Below, piece after piece: positions 42,861 to 52,316 of a stretch of 64,000 nucleotides of DNA (positions are counted from its first letter, which is position 1; every line of letters starts with the position of its first letter). The DNA comes from JACQAP01 sp035548375. Its GTDB lineage: Bacteria; Pseudomonadota; Gammaproteobacteria; Burkholderiales; JACQAP01. A program made the position numbers and the translations under genes. A model generated the notes under the pieces. The model was given only the letters and a program-made list of their open reading frames with translations, had not been told where the DNA came from and searched no databases. The DNA lies in contig DASZTG010000049.1 of the NCBI GenBank assembly GCA_035548375.1, positions 44,719 to 108,718 of the forward strand, written 5' to 3'.

Positions 42861-45800
42861 CTAGATCTCGCTCCAGTTTTTCTCGACGCGCTTGAACGAT
42901 ACCGGGTAAGGCGTCTTGAGCTGCTGCGCCCACAGCGACACCCGCAACTCTTCCAGCATCCAGCGCATTTCCTCGAGCCTCGGATTGCGTATGCCGCGGG
43001 CGCGATCCGCGGTGAGGCGGGCCTGGTAGCTTTGCCAGTAGCGGGCGAGCTGCTGCTGCCAGTTGGCATCGCGCTCGGGATTGGAAGCGATCTTGTCGAG
43101 GCGCATGGCGATCGCCTTCAGATAGCGCGGATAGTGCTTGAGCCTGTCGAAGGGAATATTGGCCAGGAAGCCCGGCGGCAGCAGTTCTTTCAACTGGCTT
43201 CGAATATCCGCCACGGCGCGCGGCCACGCCGCATAGGCCGGCTGACCCAGCTTCGCGCGCAGTGTCTGGTATTCGACCAGGATCTCGGCGGCGATACGGC
43301 AAATTTCCTGCGCAACGTCCATGAGCCGCGTCTTGCCCTTGGCCACGCGCGTGTCGAAATGCTTGCGGTCGCGCACAGGCTCGTCTTCGACGAAGAAGGC
43401 GCGATCACAGATCGCGGTCACGAGTTCGTCGCGCAGGCGGTCGGCCAACGCGGCCTTATCGGGCTTGCCGCCCTGCTCGTCCATCAGCATGTAGCGCAAC
43501 TGCAATTCGTTGAACCCCGGCGGGTTGCGCGCGAGCGACTTCATCTGTTCCGGGAGTGCCAGCTGGAACAGCCTGCGCAGGCCGCGGTGCGTCGCGGCTT
43601 CGGCCTCGGCTTCGGTGTCGAGCAGGGTCAGGCCGACGGACTTGCCTTCATCGACGATTGCCGGATAACCGATGAGCTTTCCCTTGCCCCTGTCGACCTC
43701 CACCTGTTCCGGCAATTCGCCGAAGTCCCAGGTCGTCGCCCCCTTGCGCTCGAAGGCCGTGCTCGCGGTCTCGCTGAACGTGCGCCGCGCCTTGACGCCG
43801 AGTTGCGTGCGCAAGGCCGGCAAGTCGCGACCGCCCGCGATCTCCGCACCGTTTTCGTCGACGACGCGAAAATTCATCAGCAGGTGCGCCGGCAGGTCGG
43901 CCGCGTCCCACGCGTCCAGCGGCACCTCGACGCCGACCTTTGCGAACAACGCCTTCGATAATGCTTCCAGCAACGGACCGTCTTCCGGATCGAGGATCTC
44001 CAGGCAGGACGTCACGACCTGCGGAACCGGCACGAAGTGCTTGCGAATTCCCTTGGGCAGGCCTTTGATCAACTGCGTGAGCTTGTCGCGCAACAGTCCC
44101 GGTACCAGCCATTCGCAGCGGTGCTCGTCGACCTGGTTCAAGAGGTGCAGCGGAACGATCATCGTCACCCCATCGAGCGCGTGTCCCGGGTCGAAGCGAT
44201 ACGCGAGGTCGAACGTCTGCATGCCGACGGTCATTGCGTCCGGGAAAAGGTTCTCCGTCACCTGCTCGGCGGCGTGGCGCATGAGGTATTCGCGATTCAG
44301 GAACAGCAGCTTGGGATTCGCTCGCTCCGCCTGCCGGCGCCACTTCTCGAAGTCGACGACACTCCAGATGCCGTCGGGGATGCGTTGCGCATAGAACGCG
44401 AAGATGGCTTCCTCGTCCACGAGCACATCATGTCTGCGCGACTTGTGCTCGAGTTGCTGCACGTCTTCGATCAGATGGCGGTTGTGATCGAGGAATTCGG
44501 CGCGCTGCGCGTATTGCCCGGCCACCAGCGCGCCGCGAATGAACAGCTCGCGCGCTTCCTTCGGCGCAATCGGTCCGTATTGCACGCGCCGTTTCGGCAC
44601 CACGACGAGGCCGTAAACGCTGACCTGCTCGGAAGCCACCACCGACCCGCTGTCCTTCGACCAGTGCGGCTCACGGTAGCTGCGCTTGGCAAGATGTTCG
44701 CCGAGGCGCTCGATCCACTCCGGCTCGATCGCGGCCACGCAGCGCGCGTAAAGCCGCGTCGTTTCCGTCAGTTCCGCGGCCATGATCCACTTTGGCCCCT
44801 TCCTCTTCAGCGCGGAGGCCGGGCTCAGCACGAACTTGATCTGCCGCGCACCGAGGTAGAGGCCCGCCTCCTCGGATTTGAAACCGATGTTGCCAAGCAG
44901 GCCCGCGAGCAGCGCGCGGTGGATCTCTTCGTATTTCGCTTCCTTCTCGTTCGGGCGCCAATCCATCTCGGCCACCATTGACGACAACTGCGCATGCAGC
45001 TCGCGCCATTCGCGCAACCTCAGGTAGGACAGGAAGCGCTCGTGGCAATCCTGCACCAGCCGGCGATTCGATTTCTTGTGCGCGAGCGCTTCCCCGAACC
45101 ATTTCCAGATGCGCAGGTAGGACAGGAAATCCGACTTCTCGTCGAGGAATTCCGCATGCGCCTGCGTGACGGCCTCCTGCTTGTCCATCGGACGTTCGCG
45201 CGGATCCTGCACGGACAGCGCGGCCGCGATGACCAAAACCTCGGCAAGGCAACCCTCTTGCCTGGCGGCGACGAGCATGCGCCCCACGCGCGGGTCGATC
45301 GGCAGTTTGGCGAGTTGCTGCCCGATCGGCGTCAATGCCCTGTTCTCGTCGACCGCGCCGAGCTCGGCCAGCAGCTGGTAGCCGTCGGCGATCATGCGCG
45401 AAGACGGCGCATCGACGAACGGGAAATCCTCGACGTCGCCCAGCTTGAGCGCGCCCATGCGCAAGATGACCGACGCCAGCGATGACCTCAATATTTCGGG
45501 GTCGGTGAACTCCGCGCGCTCCGCGAAATCCTGCTCGCCGTACAGGCGCACGCAGATGCCGTTCATGACGCGCCCGCAACGGCCAGCGCGCTGATTGGCG
45601 GAGGCGCGCGAGATTTTCTCGACCTGCAGCAGCTCGACCTTGTTGCGATAGCTATAGCGATTGATGCGGGCCAGGCCGGAATCGACCACGAAGCGAATGC
45701 CGGGGACCGTCAGCGAGGTTTCCGCCACGTTCGTTGCCAGGACGATGCGTCGCGCGTTGCCGTCGGCGGAAAATATCCTCTCCTGTTCCTGCGCGGACAG

Positions 45801-46805
45801 ACGCGCGAACAGCGGCAGGATGTCCACGCCCTGAGCATGATGCTTTCGCAATGCCTCGGCCGCGTCGCGGATCTCGCGTTCGCCGGGCAGGAAGACCAGC
45901 ACGTCGCCGGTGCTCGTGCGTGCCGTGACCTCGTCCACCGCGTTGACGATAGCCTGCGGCAGGTCGATCTCGTGCTCATCCTCGTCATCTTCATCGAAGG
46001 GCCGGTACCAGACATCCACCGGATAGAGCCGGCCGGACACTTCGATCACGGGCGCGTTGCCGAAATGAGCGGAAAAACGCGCGGCATCGATGGTGGCCGA
46101 CGTGATGATCAGTTTGAGTTCGGGTCGGCGCGGCAGCAACTGCTTGATATAGCCGAGCAGGAAATCGATATTGAGGCTGCGCTCGTGGGCTTCGTCGATG
46201 ATCAGCGTGTCGTACTGCGAAAGCCAGCGATCGGCCTGCGTCTGTGCCAGCAGGATGCCGTCCGTCATGAGCCGGATGTGGTTCCCCGCGCCGGTCTTGT
46301 CCGTGAAGCGCACCTGGAATCCGACGGATTCTCCCAGCGGCGTGCGCAACTCCGATGCCACGCGAGCCGCCACCGACCGCGCGGCGATCCGGCGCGGCTG
46401 GGTGTGGCCGATGATGCCCTGCACGCCGCGACCGAGTTCGAGGCAGATCTTGGGCAGTTGCGTGGTCTTGCCCGATCCGGTTTCGCCGCTGACGATCACG
46501 ACCTGGTGGTCGCGAATCGCGGCTGCGATTTCCCCGCGCCTCGCGCTGATCGGCAGCTCTTCCGGGTACGCGACTTTCGGTATCGAGCGCCTGCGCTCGG
46601 CGGCCCGCTCGGCCGACGCCGTCGCAGCGCCGAGCAGCGTGGCCAATTCGGCGGCAACGTCCTTCCCGCCGCGCGCAGCCTCCTCGAGCCGGCGCAGGCG
46701 CCCACGCAAAGACGCGCGGTTCTGCAGCATGCCGCGTTCGACCGTGGCACGCAGGCTGCGCCAGTCGATGGATGAATTTTCCGGGGAAGTCGGGGCGGAA
46801 CTCAT
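42861..46805 (-). CDS. hrpA: ATP-dependent RNA helicase HrpA
   Basis: The 1314-residue DEAH-box helicase has motif I GETGSGKTT, motif II DEAH (IIDEAHERSLNID), motif III SAT (ITSATID), motif V LATNVAETSLTVPG and motif VI QRAGRCGR, followed by the HA2/OB region and a long DUF3418 C-terminus (KGLPKGIRKHFVPVPQ) typical of HrpA. The size matches the E. coli protein. HrpA rescues stalled ribosomes and processes some mRNAs. It sits 44 bp upstream of iorA on the same strand, with no functional link apparent. Confidence 0.96.
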   Translation of the reverse strand: MSSAPTSPENSSIDWRSLRATVERGMLQNRASLRGRLRRLEEAARGGKDVAAELATLLGAATASAERAAERRRSIPKVAYPEELPISARRGEIAAAIRDHQVVIVSGETGSGKTTQLPKICLELGRGVQGIIGHTQPRRIAARSVAARVASELRTPLGESVGFQVRFTDKTGAGNHIRLMTDGILLAQTQADRWLSQYDTLIIDEAHERSLNIDFLLGYIKQLLPRRPELKLIITSATIDAARFSAHFGNAPVIEVSGRLYPVDVWYRPFDEDDEDEHEIDLPQAIVNAVDEVTARTSTGDVLVFLPGEREIRDAAEALRKHHAQGVDILPLFARLSAQEQERIFSADGNARRIVLATNVAETSLTVPGIRFVVDSGLARINRYSYRNKVELLQVEKISRASANQRAGRCGRVMNGICVRLYGEQDFAERAEFTDPEILRSSLASVILRMGALKLGDVEDFPFVDAPSSRMIADGYQLLAELGAVDENRALTPIGQQLAKLPIDPRVGRMLVAARQEGCLAEVLVIAAALSVQDPRERPMDKQEAVTQAHAEFLDEKSDFLSYLRIWKWFGEALAHKKSNRRLVQDCHERFLSYLRLREWRELHAQLSSMVAEMDWRPNEKEAKYEEIHRALLAGLLGNIGFKSEEAGLYLGARQIKFVLSPASALKRKGPKWIMAAELTETTRLYARCVAAIEPEWIERLGEHLAKRSYREPHWSKDSGSVVASEQVSVYGLVVVPKRRVQYGPIAPKEARELFIRGALVAGQYAQRAEFLDHNRHLIEDVQQLEHKSRRHDVLVDEEAIFAFYAQRIPDGIWSVVDFEKWRRQAERANPKLLFLNREYLMRHAAEQVTENLFPDAMTVGMQTFDLAYRFDPGHALDGVTMIVPLHLLNQVDEHRCEWLVPGLLRDKLTQLIKGLPKGIRKHFVPVPQVVTSCLEILDPEDGPLLEALSKALFAKVGVEVPLDAWDAADLPAHLLMNFRVVDENGAEIAGGRDLPALRTQLGVKARRTFSETASTAFERKGATTWDFGELPEQVEVDRGKGKLIGYPAIVDEGKSVGLTLLDTEAEAEAATHRGLRRLFQLALPEQMKSLARNPPGFNELQLRYMLMDEQGGKPDKAALADRLRDELVTAICDRAFFVEDEPVRDRKHFDTRVAKGKTRLMDVAQEICRIAAEILVEYQTLRAKLGQPAYAAWPRAVADIRSQLKELLPPGFLANIPFDRLKHYPRYLKAIAMRLDKIASNPERDANWQQQLARYWQSYQARLTADRARGIRNPRLEEMRWMLEELRVSLWAQQLKTPYPVSFKRVEKNWSEI

Positions 46806-46943
46806 GACGAAAAAACGTGAAGCCGGCGGAGAACCCGGGCGAGGTCGAATTGTAGTCGACGATGATGCGATTGAAAGCCGCGGCTCAAGGCGGGCCGAAG
46901 CGCCGCCGTAATGGCTTTCAGACCCCTGATGCGGATGCGAAAC

Positions 46944-47393
46944 ATGAATTCACCGAAAGCCCTGGCAGCCTGCGTCGCCTTGAGCCTTGCCTGTGGCGCG
47001 TGCAGCTCGACAAGTCCGCTGATTGCCGACAAGTCCGTGCTCGTCAGCCCGAGCGTGGAGATTTCCTACGAGGCGATCGCGGGGGCATTGGTTGCCGGCG
47101 TGGTGGTCTGGTATTTCGCCGATCCCATGGCTCCGAACTGGGGCATCCAGAGCACGAAGCTTGCCGAAGACCGCTACCGCATCGACTTGCGCCAGAAACG
47201 CTTTGCGATCGGCGGCGACGGCGAGGCCAACCAGACTTTCCATCGCACGGCCGAGACGCTCGCGGAAAAAAACGGCTACACCGGATATACGGTGCTGTCT
47301 TATACCGAGGGCATCGACGCCGGTCCGCTGATCAGCCAGCGCGTATCGCGCGGCGTCGTGCAGCTCGACCGGGCGCTCGCCGCCGAGCGCTAG
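46944..47393 (+). CDS. Small lipoprotein of unknown function
   Basis: The 149-residue product has a signal peptide with lipobox ACGAC (MNSPKALAACVALSLACGACSS), a second hydrophobic stretch (ISYEAIAGALVAGVVVWYFAD) and a C-terminal domain with DLRQKRFAIGGDGEANQTFHRTAETLAEKNGYTGY. The start is ambiguous between ATG 46944, ATG 46929 and others further upstream; none has a clear ribosome binding site. It is divergent from hrpA and convergent with the amidase gene. No family recognised. Confidence 0.65.
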   Translation: MNSPKALAACVALSLACGACSSTSPLIADKSVLVSPSVEISYEAIAGALVAGVVVWYFADPMAPNWGIQSTKLAEDRYRIDLRQKRFAIGGDGEANQTFHRTAETLAEKNGYTGYTVLSYTEGIDAGPLISQRVSRGVVQLDRALAAER

Positions 47394-47415
47394 GATTCGG
47401 GCGCGCGCCGTCGCG

Positions 47416-48732
47416 TCAAACCAGCCCCGTGAACGGCGAATAGCGCTCGCACCACGCCGCCGTCGCCAGCAGGTAGTTTTCTTCCTCCGCCGCGCCGACG
47501 AGCTGCAAGCCGAGCGGCATGCCGGTGTTGCCCTTGCCGGTCGGGATGGTCAGCGCGGGCAGTCCCACCAGCGTCCAGATGCTGCAAAAACGCGGGTCGC
47601 CCGTATTCTCCAGCGTCGCCGGCGCCTCGCCCGTCGCCGGCGGCGTCATGATTGCCGAATAGCCGCGGTCGAAGAATTCCGCCAGGCTCTGCTGCAATTG
47701 CGTGCGGACCTTCAGGGCGTCGCGATAATCCGCATCGCGGATCGCCTCGCCCTCGTCCAGCGCGGCATTCAGGTAGTCGGAGAATCCGCCGCGCCAGATT
47801 TCGCGCGCCTTCTTCGCCAGCCGCGCGGCCTCGAACAGCATGATGGTCCGATGGACCTTGTGCGCGCCGTCGAATATGCCGGCGATCTCGATCACGTCGA
47901 CCGATGCGCCGGCATCGCGCATGCGCCCGATGTCCGCCTCGAACTGCATGCGCTGGTCCGGCTCGGCGAGGTGCCACACCGGAGACCTGACCGCGGCGAG
48001 CTTGGGCGCATTGCGCAACGGCCGTACGTCCGGCGTGATCACGGTGCGATGCGCGGTCAGGCTGGACGCGAGGAAGGCCGCGTCGGCGACCGAACGCGCG
48101 AACACGCCGGTCTGGTCCAGCGTGGTCGAAAACGGCAACGCGCCGCGCGCCGATATCTGGCCCGCGCTCGGCTTGTAGCCGACGATGCCGCAGAAGGCGG
48201 CAGGTCGAATGACCGAGCCGTTGGTCTGCGTGCCCAGCGCGCCGGCGACGAAGCCCGCGGCCACTGCCGCGGCCGAGCCGCTCGAGGATCCGCCCGGCGT
48301 ATGCTTGATGTTCCAGGGATTGCGCGTCTTGGACGGCACCATGAACGCGGTCTCGGTCGTCACCGTCTTGCCGAACATGATGCCGCCGGCGGATTCGAGC
48401 CTCACCACGACATCCGCGTTGATGTCGGGAACAAATCCCGCATAGGCCCGCGCGCCCATCTCCGTCGGGATGCCGGCGGTATAGAACAGGTCCTTGACCC
48501 CGATCGGCACGCCGTGCAGCGGGTGCGCGACGCGCATGGCGCTGTCGGCCTTGTCGGCCTTCGCCGCGAGTTCCAGCGCGCGTCCGCGGTCCAGCCACTG
48601 CCAGGCACGCACGTCCTTCTCCAGCGCGTCGATGCGCGCCATGAGGTCGCGCGTGTACTGCACGCTGGTCAGTTTTCCGGAGCGCATGCGCAACGCCGCG
48701 TCGCGCAAGCCCAGTCTGTAGAGTTCTGTCAT
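47416..48732 (-). CDS. Amidase signature-family amidohydrolase
   Basis: The 438-residue enzyme has the amidase signature GGSSSGSAAAVAAG and the Ser-cisSer-Lys catalytic set: Lys in IGVKDLFY, Ser in TPGGSSSGS and Ser in QTNGSVIRPA. It hydrolyses an amide; the substrate is not evident, with GatA being a relative that this gene is too divergent and too isolated to be. It is the last of five minus-strand genes, 43 bp after a 2-hydroxyacid dehydrogenase. Confidence 0.9.
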   Translation of the reverse strand: MTELYRLGLRDAALRMRSGKLTSVQYTRDLMARIDALEKDVRAWQWLDRGRALELAAKADKADSAMRVAHPLHGVPIGVKDLFYTAGIPTEMGARAYAGFVPDINADVVVRLESAGGIMFGKTVTTETAFMVPSKTRNPWNIKHTPGGSSSGSAAAVAAGFVAGALGTQTNGSVIRPAAFCGIVGYKPSAGQISARGALPFSTTLDQTGVFARSVADAAFLASSLTAHRTVITPDVRPLRNAPKLAAVRSPVWHLAEPDQRMQFEADIGRMRDAGASVDVIEIAGIFDGAHKVHRTIMLFEAARLAKKAREIWRGGFSDYLNAALDEGEAIRDADYRDALKVRTQLQQSLAEFFDRGYSAIMTPPATGEAPATLENTGDPRFCSIWTLVGLPALTIPTGKGNTGMPLGLQLVGAAEEENYLLATAAWCERYSPFTGLV

Positions 48733-48775
48733 TGTTGTTTTCCGGGACGCGGCGCCACACCGCGTCGGTCGTCGT

Positions 48776-49762
48776 CTAGGCCTTGAGAAACTTCCTGTAG
48801 TCGGGATTGAGCAGGTTCGGCGGCGCCTGGCCGGCCATTGCCGCGACGAGGTTCTTCGCCGCCGTCATGGCCATGGCCTGGCGGGTCGGCTCCGACGCGC
48901 TGGCGATGTGCGGCGACAGCACGACGTTGGTCAGGCCAAAGAATCCGGGATTGACCTTGGGCTCGTTCTCGTAGACATCCACGCCCGCCGCCCAGATGGT
49001 CTTTTTCTTCAACGCCTCGATCAGCGCGGTATCGTCGACGATGCCGCCGCGCGCCATGTTGACCAGCACCGCCGTGGGCTTCATCAGCGCGATTTCCTTG
49101 GCGCCGATGTAGTGCTGCGTCTCGGGCGTGAACGGCAGGATCAGCAGCACGATGTCCGCGGTGCGCAGCAGCTCTTCCTTGCCCATGTAGGCTGCGCCGG
49201 ATTCCCGTTCGGCTTCCGGCGCTGCGCGATTGCGGCTGTGGTAAAGAATCTTCATGTCGAAGCCGCGCGCACGCCTGGCGATGGCCTGGCCGATGCGCCC
49301 GAAGCCGACGATGCCCAGGGTCGCGCCGTGTACGTCGCGGCCGAGCAGCTGCTTCAGGAAGGATCCCTTCCATTCGCCGGTGCGCAGGTAGGCCTCGCCC
49401 TCGGTCATGCGCCGGCAGGTGGCGATGATCAGGCCCATCGAATAGTCGGCGACGCTTTCGGTCAGCACGCCGGGCGTGTTCGTCACCATCACGCCGTGGC
49501 GCGTGCAGGCGTCTACGTCGATGTTGTTGTAGCCCACCGCCGTGTTGCAGACCGCGCGAACGCTCGGGCACTTGTCCAGCAGCTCCGCATCGACGCGGTC
49601 GCTGGAGGAAGTCTGCGCGCCGTCCTTTCCCTGCAGCTTCGCGATCAGTTCCTCGCGCGTGTACTGGCGGTCGGACTGGTTCGACTCGACCTCCAGGTGC
49701 CCGCCCAGGAAAGCTATGGTTTCGTCGAAAACTTCGCGGGTGACCAGGATTTTCTTCTTCAT
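48776..49762 (-). CDS. D-2-hydroxyacid dehydrogenase (glyoxylate/hydroxypyruvate reductase type)
   Basis: The 328-residue enzyme has the NAD(P) motif LGIVGFGRIGQAIARRARGF and the catalytic Arg, Glu and His in VNMARGGIVDD, VDVYENEPKVNP and LSPHIASASE. It resembles GhrB and related glyoxylate or hydroxypyruvate reductases. The start MKKKILVTREVF at 49762 overlaps the end of the upstream NhaD-type transporter gene by ATGA, so the two are translationally coupled. Confidence 0.92.
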   Translation of the reverse strand: MKKKILVTREVFDETIAFLGGHLEVESNQSDRQYTREELIAKLQGKDGAQTSSSDRVDAELLDKCPSVRAVCNTAVGYNNIDVDACTRHGVMVTNTPGVLTESVADYSMGLIIATCRRMTEGEAYLRTGEWKGSFLKQLLGRDVHGATLGIVGFGRIGQAIARRARGFDMKILYHSRNRAAPEAERESGAAYMGKEELLRTADIVLLILPFTPETQHYIGAKEIALMKPTAVLVNMARGGIVDDTALIEALKKKTIWAAGVDVYENEPKVNPGFFGLTNVVLSPHIASASEPTRQAMAMTAAKNLVAAMAGQAPPNLLNPDYRKFLKA

Positions 49763-51114
49763 GGGCGTTCTGTTGCCTGTGGCGCGTCGTGCCACGGGGA
49801 ACCGAAGGGTAGCGCTTTGCCGCCTTGCTGGGCAAGGAGGATGCCCTCCGGAGAGGCATTTTCAGGCATGGCCGCCCCGGATTTGGCCGGCGAAACGGCG
49901 CCCGGCCGGCCGGGATGCGCATCCGCATGCCATCCCAGCACCCACAGCAGCGCGAAAAAGCCCAGTGGATAGGCGACGGCGACGTGCCAGCCGTGGCGGA
50001 CCCAGGCGAAGACGGACCGGGATTCCGGGAACTGGCTGGACAGCGCCACGCCCGCCGAAGACCCGAACCAGATCATCGACCCGCCGAAGCCGACGGCATA
50101 GGCCAGCATTCCCCAGTCGTGCCCACCCTGCTTCAACGCCAGCGCCGTCAGCGGAATGTTGTCGAACACCGCTGACACATACCCCAGGCCCAGGGCGCTT
50201 TGCCACGAGGCCGGCGGCAGCTTTTCGACCGGCATGAGCGACGCCGCCAGCACCAGGGACAGCAAGAACACGCTGCCGCGAGCGGCCGGTGGCACCTTCC
50301 TCCAGTCCGGGCGGCGCAGCGGGGCGCTCGCCAGCAGGGCGACCCAGATGGCCGCGCCGATGAAGGGAAATCGATCCGCCGCCTGCGGAAACTCGACGTT
50401 GACCACGACATTGGCGGCGACTGCGGTGCCCAGCAGGAAAACCACGATTCCCAGGCGCACCCAGTCGACCCGGACATGGCCTTGCGGATCCGCCGAGATG
50501 GGCGCATGGCGCTGCTGCTGGCGCGCGGCGAATACGCCAAGGAACAGCAGCGCGGTGCCGGCCGCGATGTAGGCATCCAGGACCAGCAGGGGATCGACGC
50601 CGGCAATCCACATCATGGTGGTGGTGGTGTCGCCTATGACGCTGCCGGAACCGCCGGCATTGGACGCCGCCACGATGGCCGCCAGATAGCCGACATGGAC
50701 CTTGCCGCGGAACACCGATGACGCCACCGTGCCGCCGATGACGGCCGCGGCGATGTTGTCGAGAAAGCTCGACAGCACGAACACCATCACCAGCAACACG
50801 AAGCCGCCCTTCCAGTCATCGGGCAGGAAGCGCGGCAGCAGGTCGGGCACGCCGCTGTCATGGAAATGCGCCGACAGCAGCGCGAAGCCGACCAGCAGCG
50901 CGAACAGGTTGGAAAGGATCACCCATTCATGCTCCAGGTGCGCGAGCAGCCCGGCCACGCCAGGGCCGGTGTCGAAGCCCGTCACGGCCAGCTTGTAGGC
51001 GAGGATAGTGAAGAGCCCCAGCAGCGCCACGAGCAAGGTATGGCGGTGAAACACGGCGACGCCCAAAAGCGTCAGCGCGAACAGCAGGAAATCGGGGGGA
51101 ATGCCGGAAAGCAT
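49759..51114 (-). CDS. NhaD-type/ion-transporter-superfamily antiporter
   Basis: The 451-residue membrane protein has about eleven to twelve hydrophobic segments and two FLDN/FDN motifs (VLSSFLDNIAAAVIGG, SAVFDNIPLTALALKQ) and SNAGGSGSVIGDTTTTMMW, a pattern of NhaD-type Na+/H+ antiporters and related citrate/arsenite transporters. A hydrophilic C-terminal tail of about 50 residues follows the last helix. It overlaps the dehydrogenase gene by 4 bp, which hints at transport of a hydroxyacid or its counter-ion. Confidence 0.87.
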   Translation of the reverse strand: MLSGIPPDFLLFALTLLGVAVFHRHTLLVALLGLFTILAYKLAVTGFDTGPGVAGLLAHLEHEWVILSNLFALLVGFALLSAHFHDSGVPDLLPRFLPDDWKGGFVLLVMVFVLSSFLDNIAAAVIGGTVASSVFRGKVHVGYLAAIVAASNAGGSGSVIGDTTTTMMWIAGVDPLLVLDAYIAAGTALLFLGVFAARQQQRHAPISADPQGHVRVDWVRLGIVVFLLGTAVAANVVVNVEFPQAADRFPFIGAAIWVALLASAPLRRPDWRKVPPAARGSVFLLSLVLAASLMPVEKLPPASWQSALGLGYVSAVFDNIPLTALALKQGGHDWGMLAYAVGFGGSMIWFGSSAGVALSSQFPESRSVFAWVRHGWHVAVAYPLGFFALLWVLGWHADAHPGRPGAVSPAKSGAAMPENASPEGILLAQQGGKALPFGSPWHDAPQATERP

Positions 51115-51170
51115 GGATGCATCGAATCATAGCCGGCCGCGCCATCGCGGCAAACCATGACGCTCGGGGC

Positions 51171-52316
51171 CTACTTCGCGGAGGCCTCCGCGACGGCGGC
51201 TTCGCCGGCGAACCAGAGGTGGCTCTGGCGCCGGACCACGTCGTTCAGCGTCTGGCCCGAGGCGCGCTCGGCCCTGAGCCAGGAGGCATCGTTGACGCCC
51301 GAATCGACGCTGCGCCGGATCACCTCCAGCGCGTCGACGGACCCCAGCGCCTGCGCATGCGGAACGAGCAGCGGCAGCGTTTCCAGGATGTCTTCCTTCA
51401 GCGTGCGCCGGGTGCGCGAGCCGGCGTCGATGAAGCCGGCCTCGAGACCGTACCGGCACGCGGTGAAGCGGTTGAAGCTGTAGACGCGGTATACGTCCAG
51501 CGTGGGCTTGCGCGGGCGATCGAGCATCAGGTGGCGCGCAAGCGCCTGCGCGTAGGCCGCGAGCGCCGCGGCTTTCTCGATGGTCAGCGGCGTGTCGCAC
51601 ACGCGGATCTCGATCGTGCCGAATTCGGGCTTGGGCCGGATGTCCCAGTAGAAATCCTTCATGCTCTCCACGACCTTCAGGTCGCGCATGGTGTCGAAGT
51701 AGCCGTTGAACTCGCTCCAGTCCGCGACGAAGGGCATGGTGCCGGACAGCGGAAAGGCGTTGATGTTGTTCAGGCGCGACGAGTCGAACGCGGTATCCAT
51801 GCCCTGGAAAAACGGCGAGGAGGCGGACAGCGCGATGAAATGCGGGATGTAGCGCGACATCATGTGCAGCAGGTAGATCGCATCGTCACCGCTGCTGGCA
51901 CCGACGTGGATGTGCTGTCCGAACACCGTGAATTGCTTGGCGAGATAGCCGTACATCTCGTGCAGGTGGAAAAAACGCTCCTTCGGGAAAATGCGCTGCT
52001 CGCTCCAGTGCTGGAAGGGATGCGCCCCGCCGCCGGCAATGGCCAGGTTCAGGCGGCGCGCGTTTCCGACCACGGTATCTCGGATCGCCGTGAGCTCGAC
52101 CAGCATCTCGCGGTAGTCCGTGTGCACCCCGGTGCTGATCTCGATCATGCTTTCGGTGATTTCCGGCTTGATGTCGCCGGCGTGCTTTTCTTTCTCGATG
52201 AGCGCCAGCAGGTCGCCCGCGCCGCGGATCAGGTTCCAGTCGTGCGTGCTGAGGATCATCAGCTCGAGCTCCACCCCCATGGTGAAGTCGTCGGAATGGC
52301 TGAACTCGAGCGTCAT
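51171..52316 (-). CDS. YbdK-type glutamate-cysteine-ligase-like carboxylate-amine ligase
   Basis: The 381-residue GCS2 family protein has FTMGVELELMIL near the N-terminus (the metal/ATP-binding Glu residues), ITESMIEISTGVH, FGQHIHVGASSGD and TIEIRVCDTPLT. These ligases form gamma-glutamylcysteine weakly, or another gamma-amide; true substrate unknown. The start MTLEFSHSDDF at 52316 overlaps the stop of a CPA2 antiporter gene by ATGA. A glutathione-type ligase coupled to a potassium/proton antiporter recalls glutathione-gated Kef channels. Confidence 0.88.
   Translation of the reverse strand: MTLEFSHSDDFTMGVELELMILSTHDWNLIRGAGDLLALIEKEKHAGDIKPEITESMIEISTGVHTDYREMLVELTAIRDTVVGNARRLNLAIAGGGAHPFQHWSEQRIFPKERFFHLHEMYGYLAKQFTVFGQHIHVGASSGDDAIYLLHMMSRYIPHFIALSASSPFFQGMDTAFDSSRLNNINAFPLSGTMPFVADWSEFNGYFDTMRDLKVVESMKDFYWDIRPKPEFGTIEIRVCDTPLTIEKAAALAAYAQALARHLMLDRPRKPTLDVYRVYSFNRFTACRYGLEAGFIDAGSRTRRTLKEDILETLPLLVPHAQALGSVDALEVIRRSVDSGVNDASWLRAERASGQTLNDVVRRQSHLWFAGEAAVAEASAK

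Noticed and set aside
42837..46775. Several long plus-strand frames opposite hrpA
   Set aside because: All lie antisense to a fully conserved helicase and have shadow-like composition.
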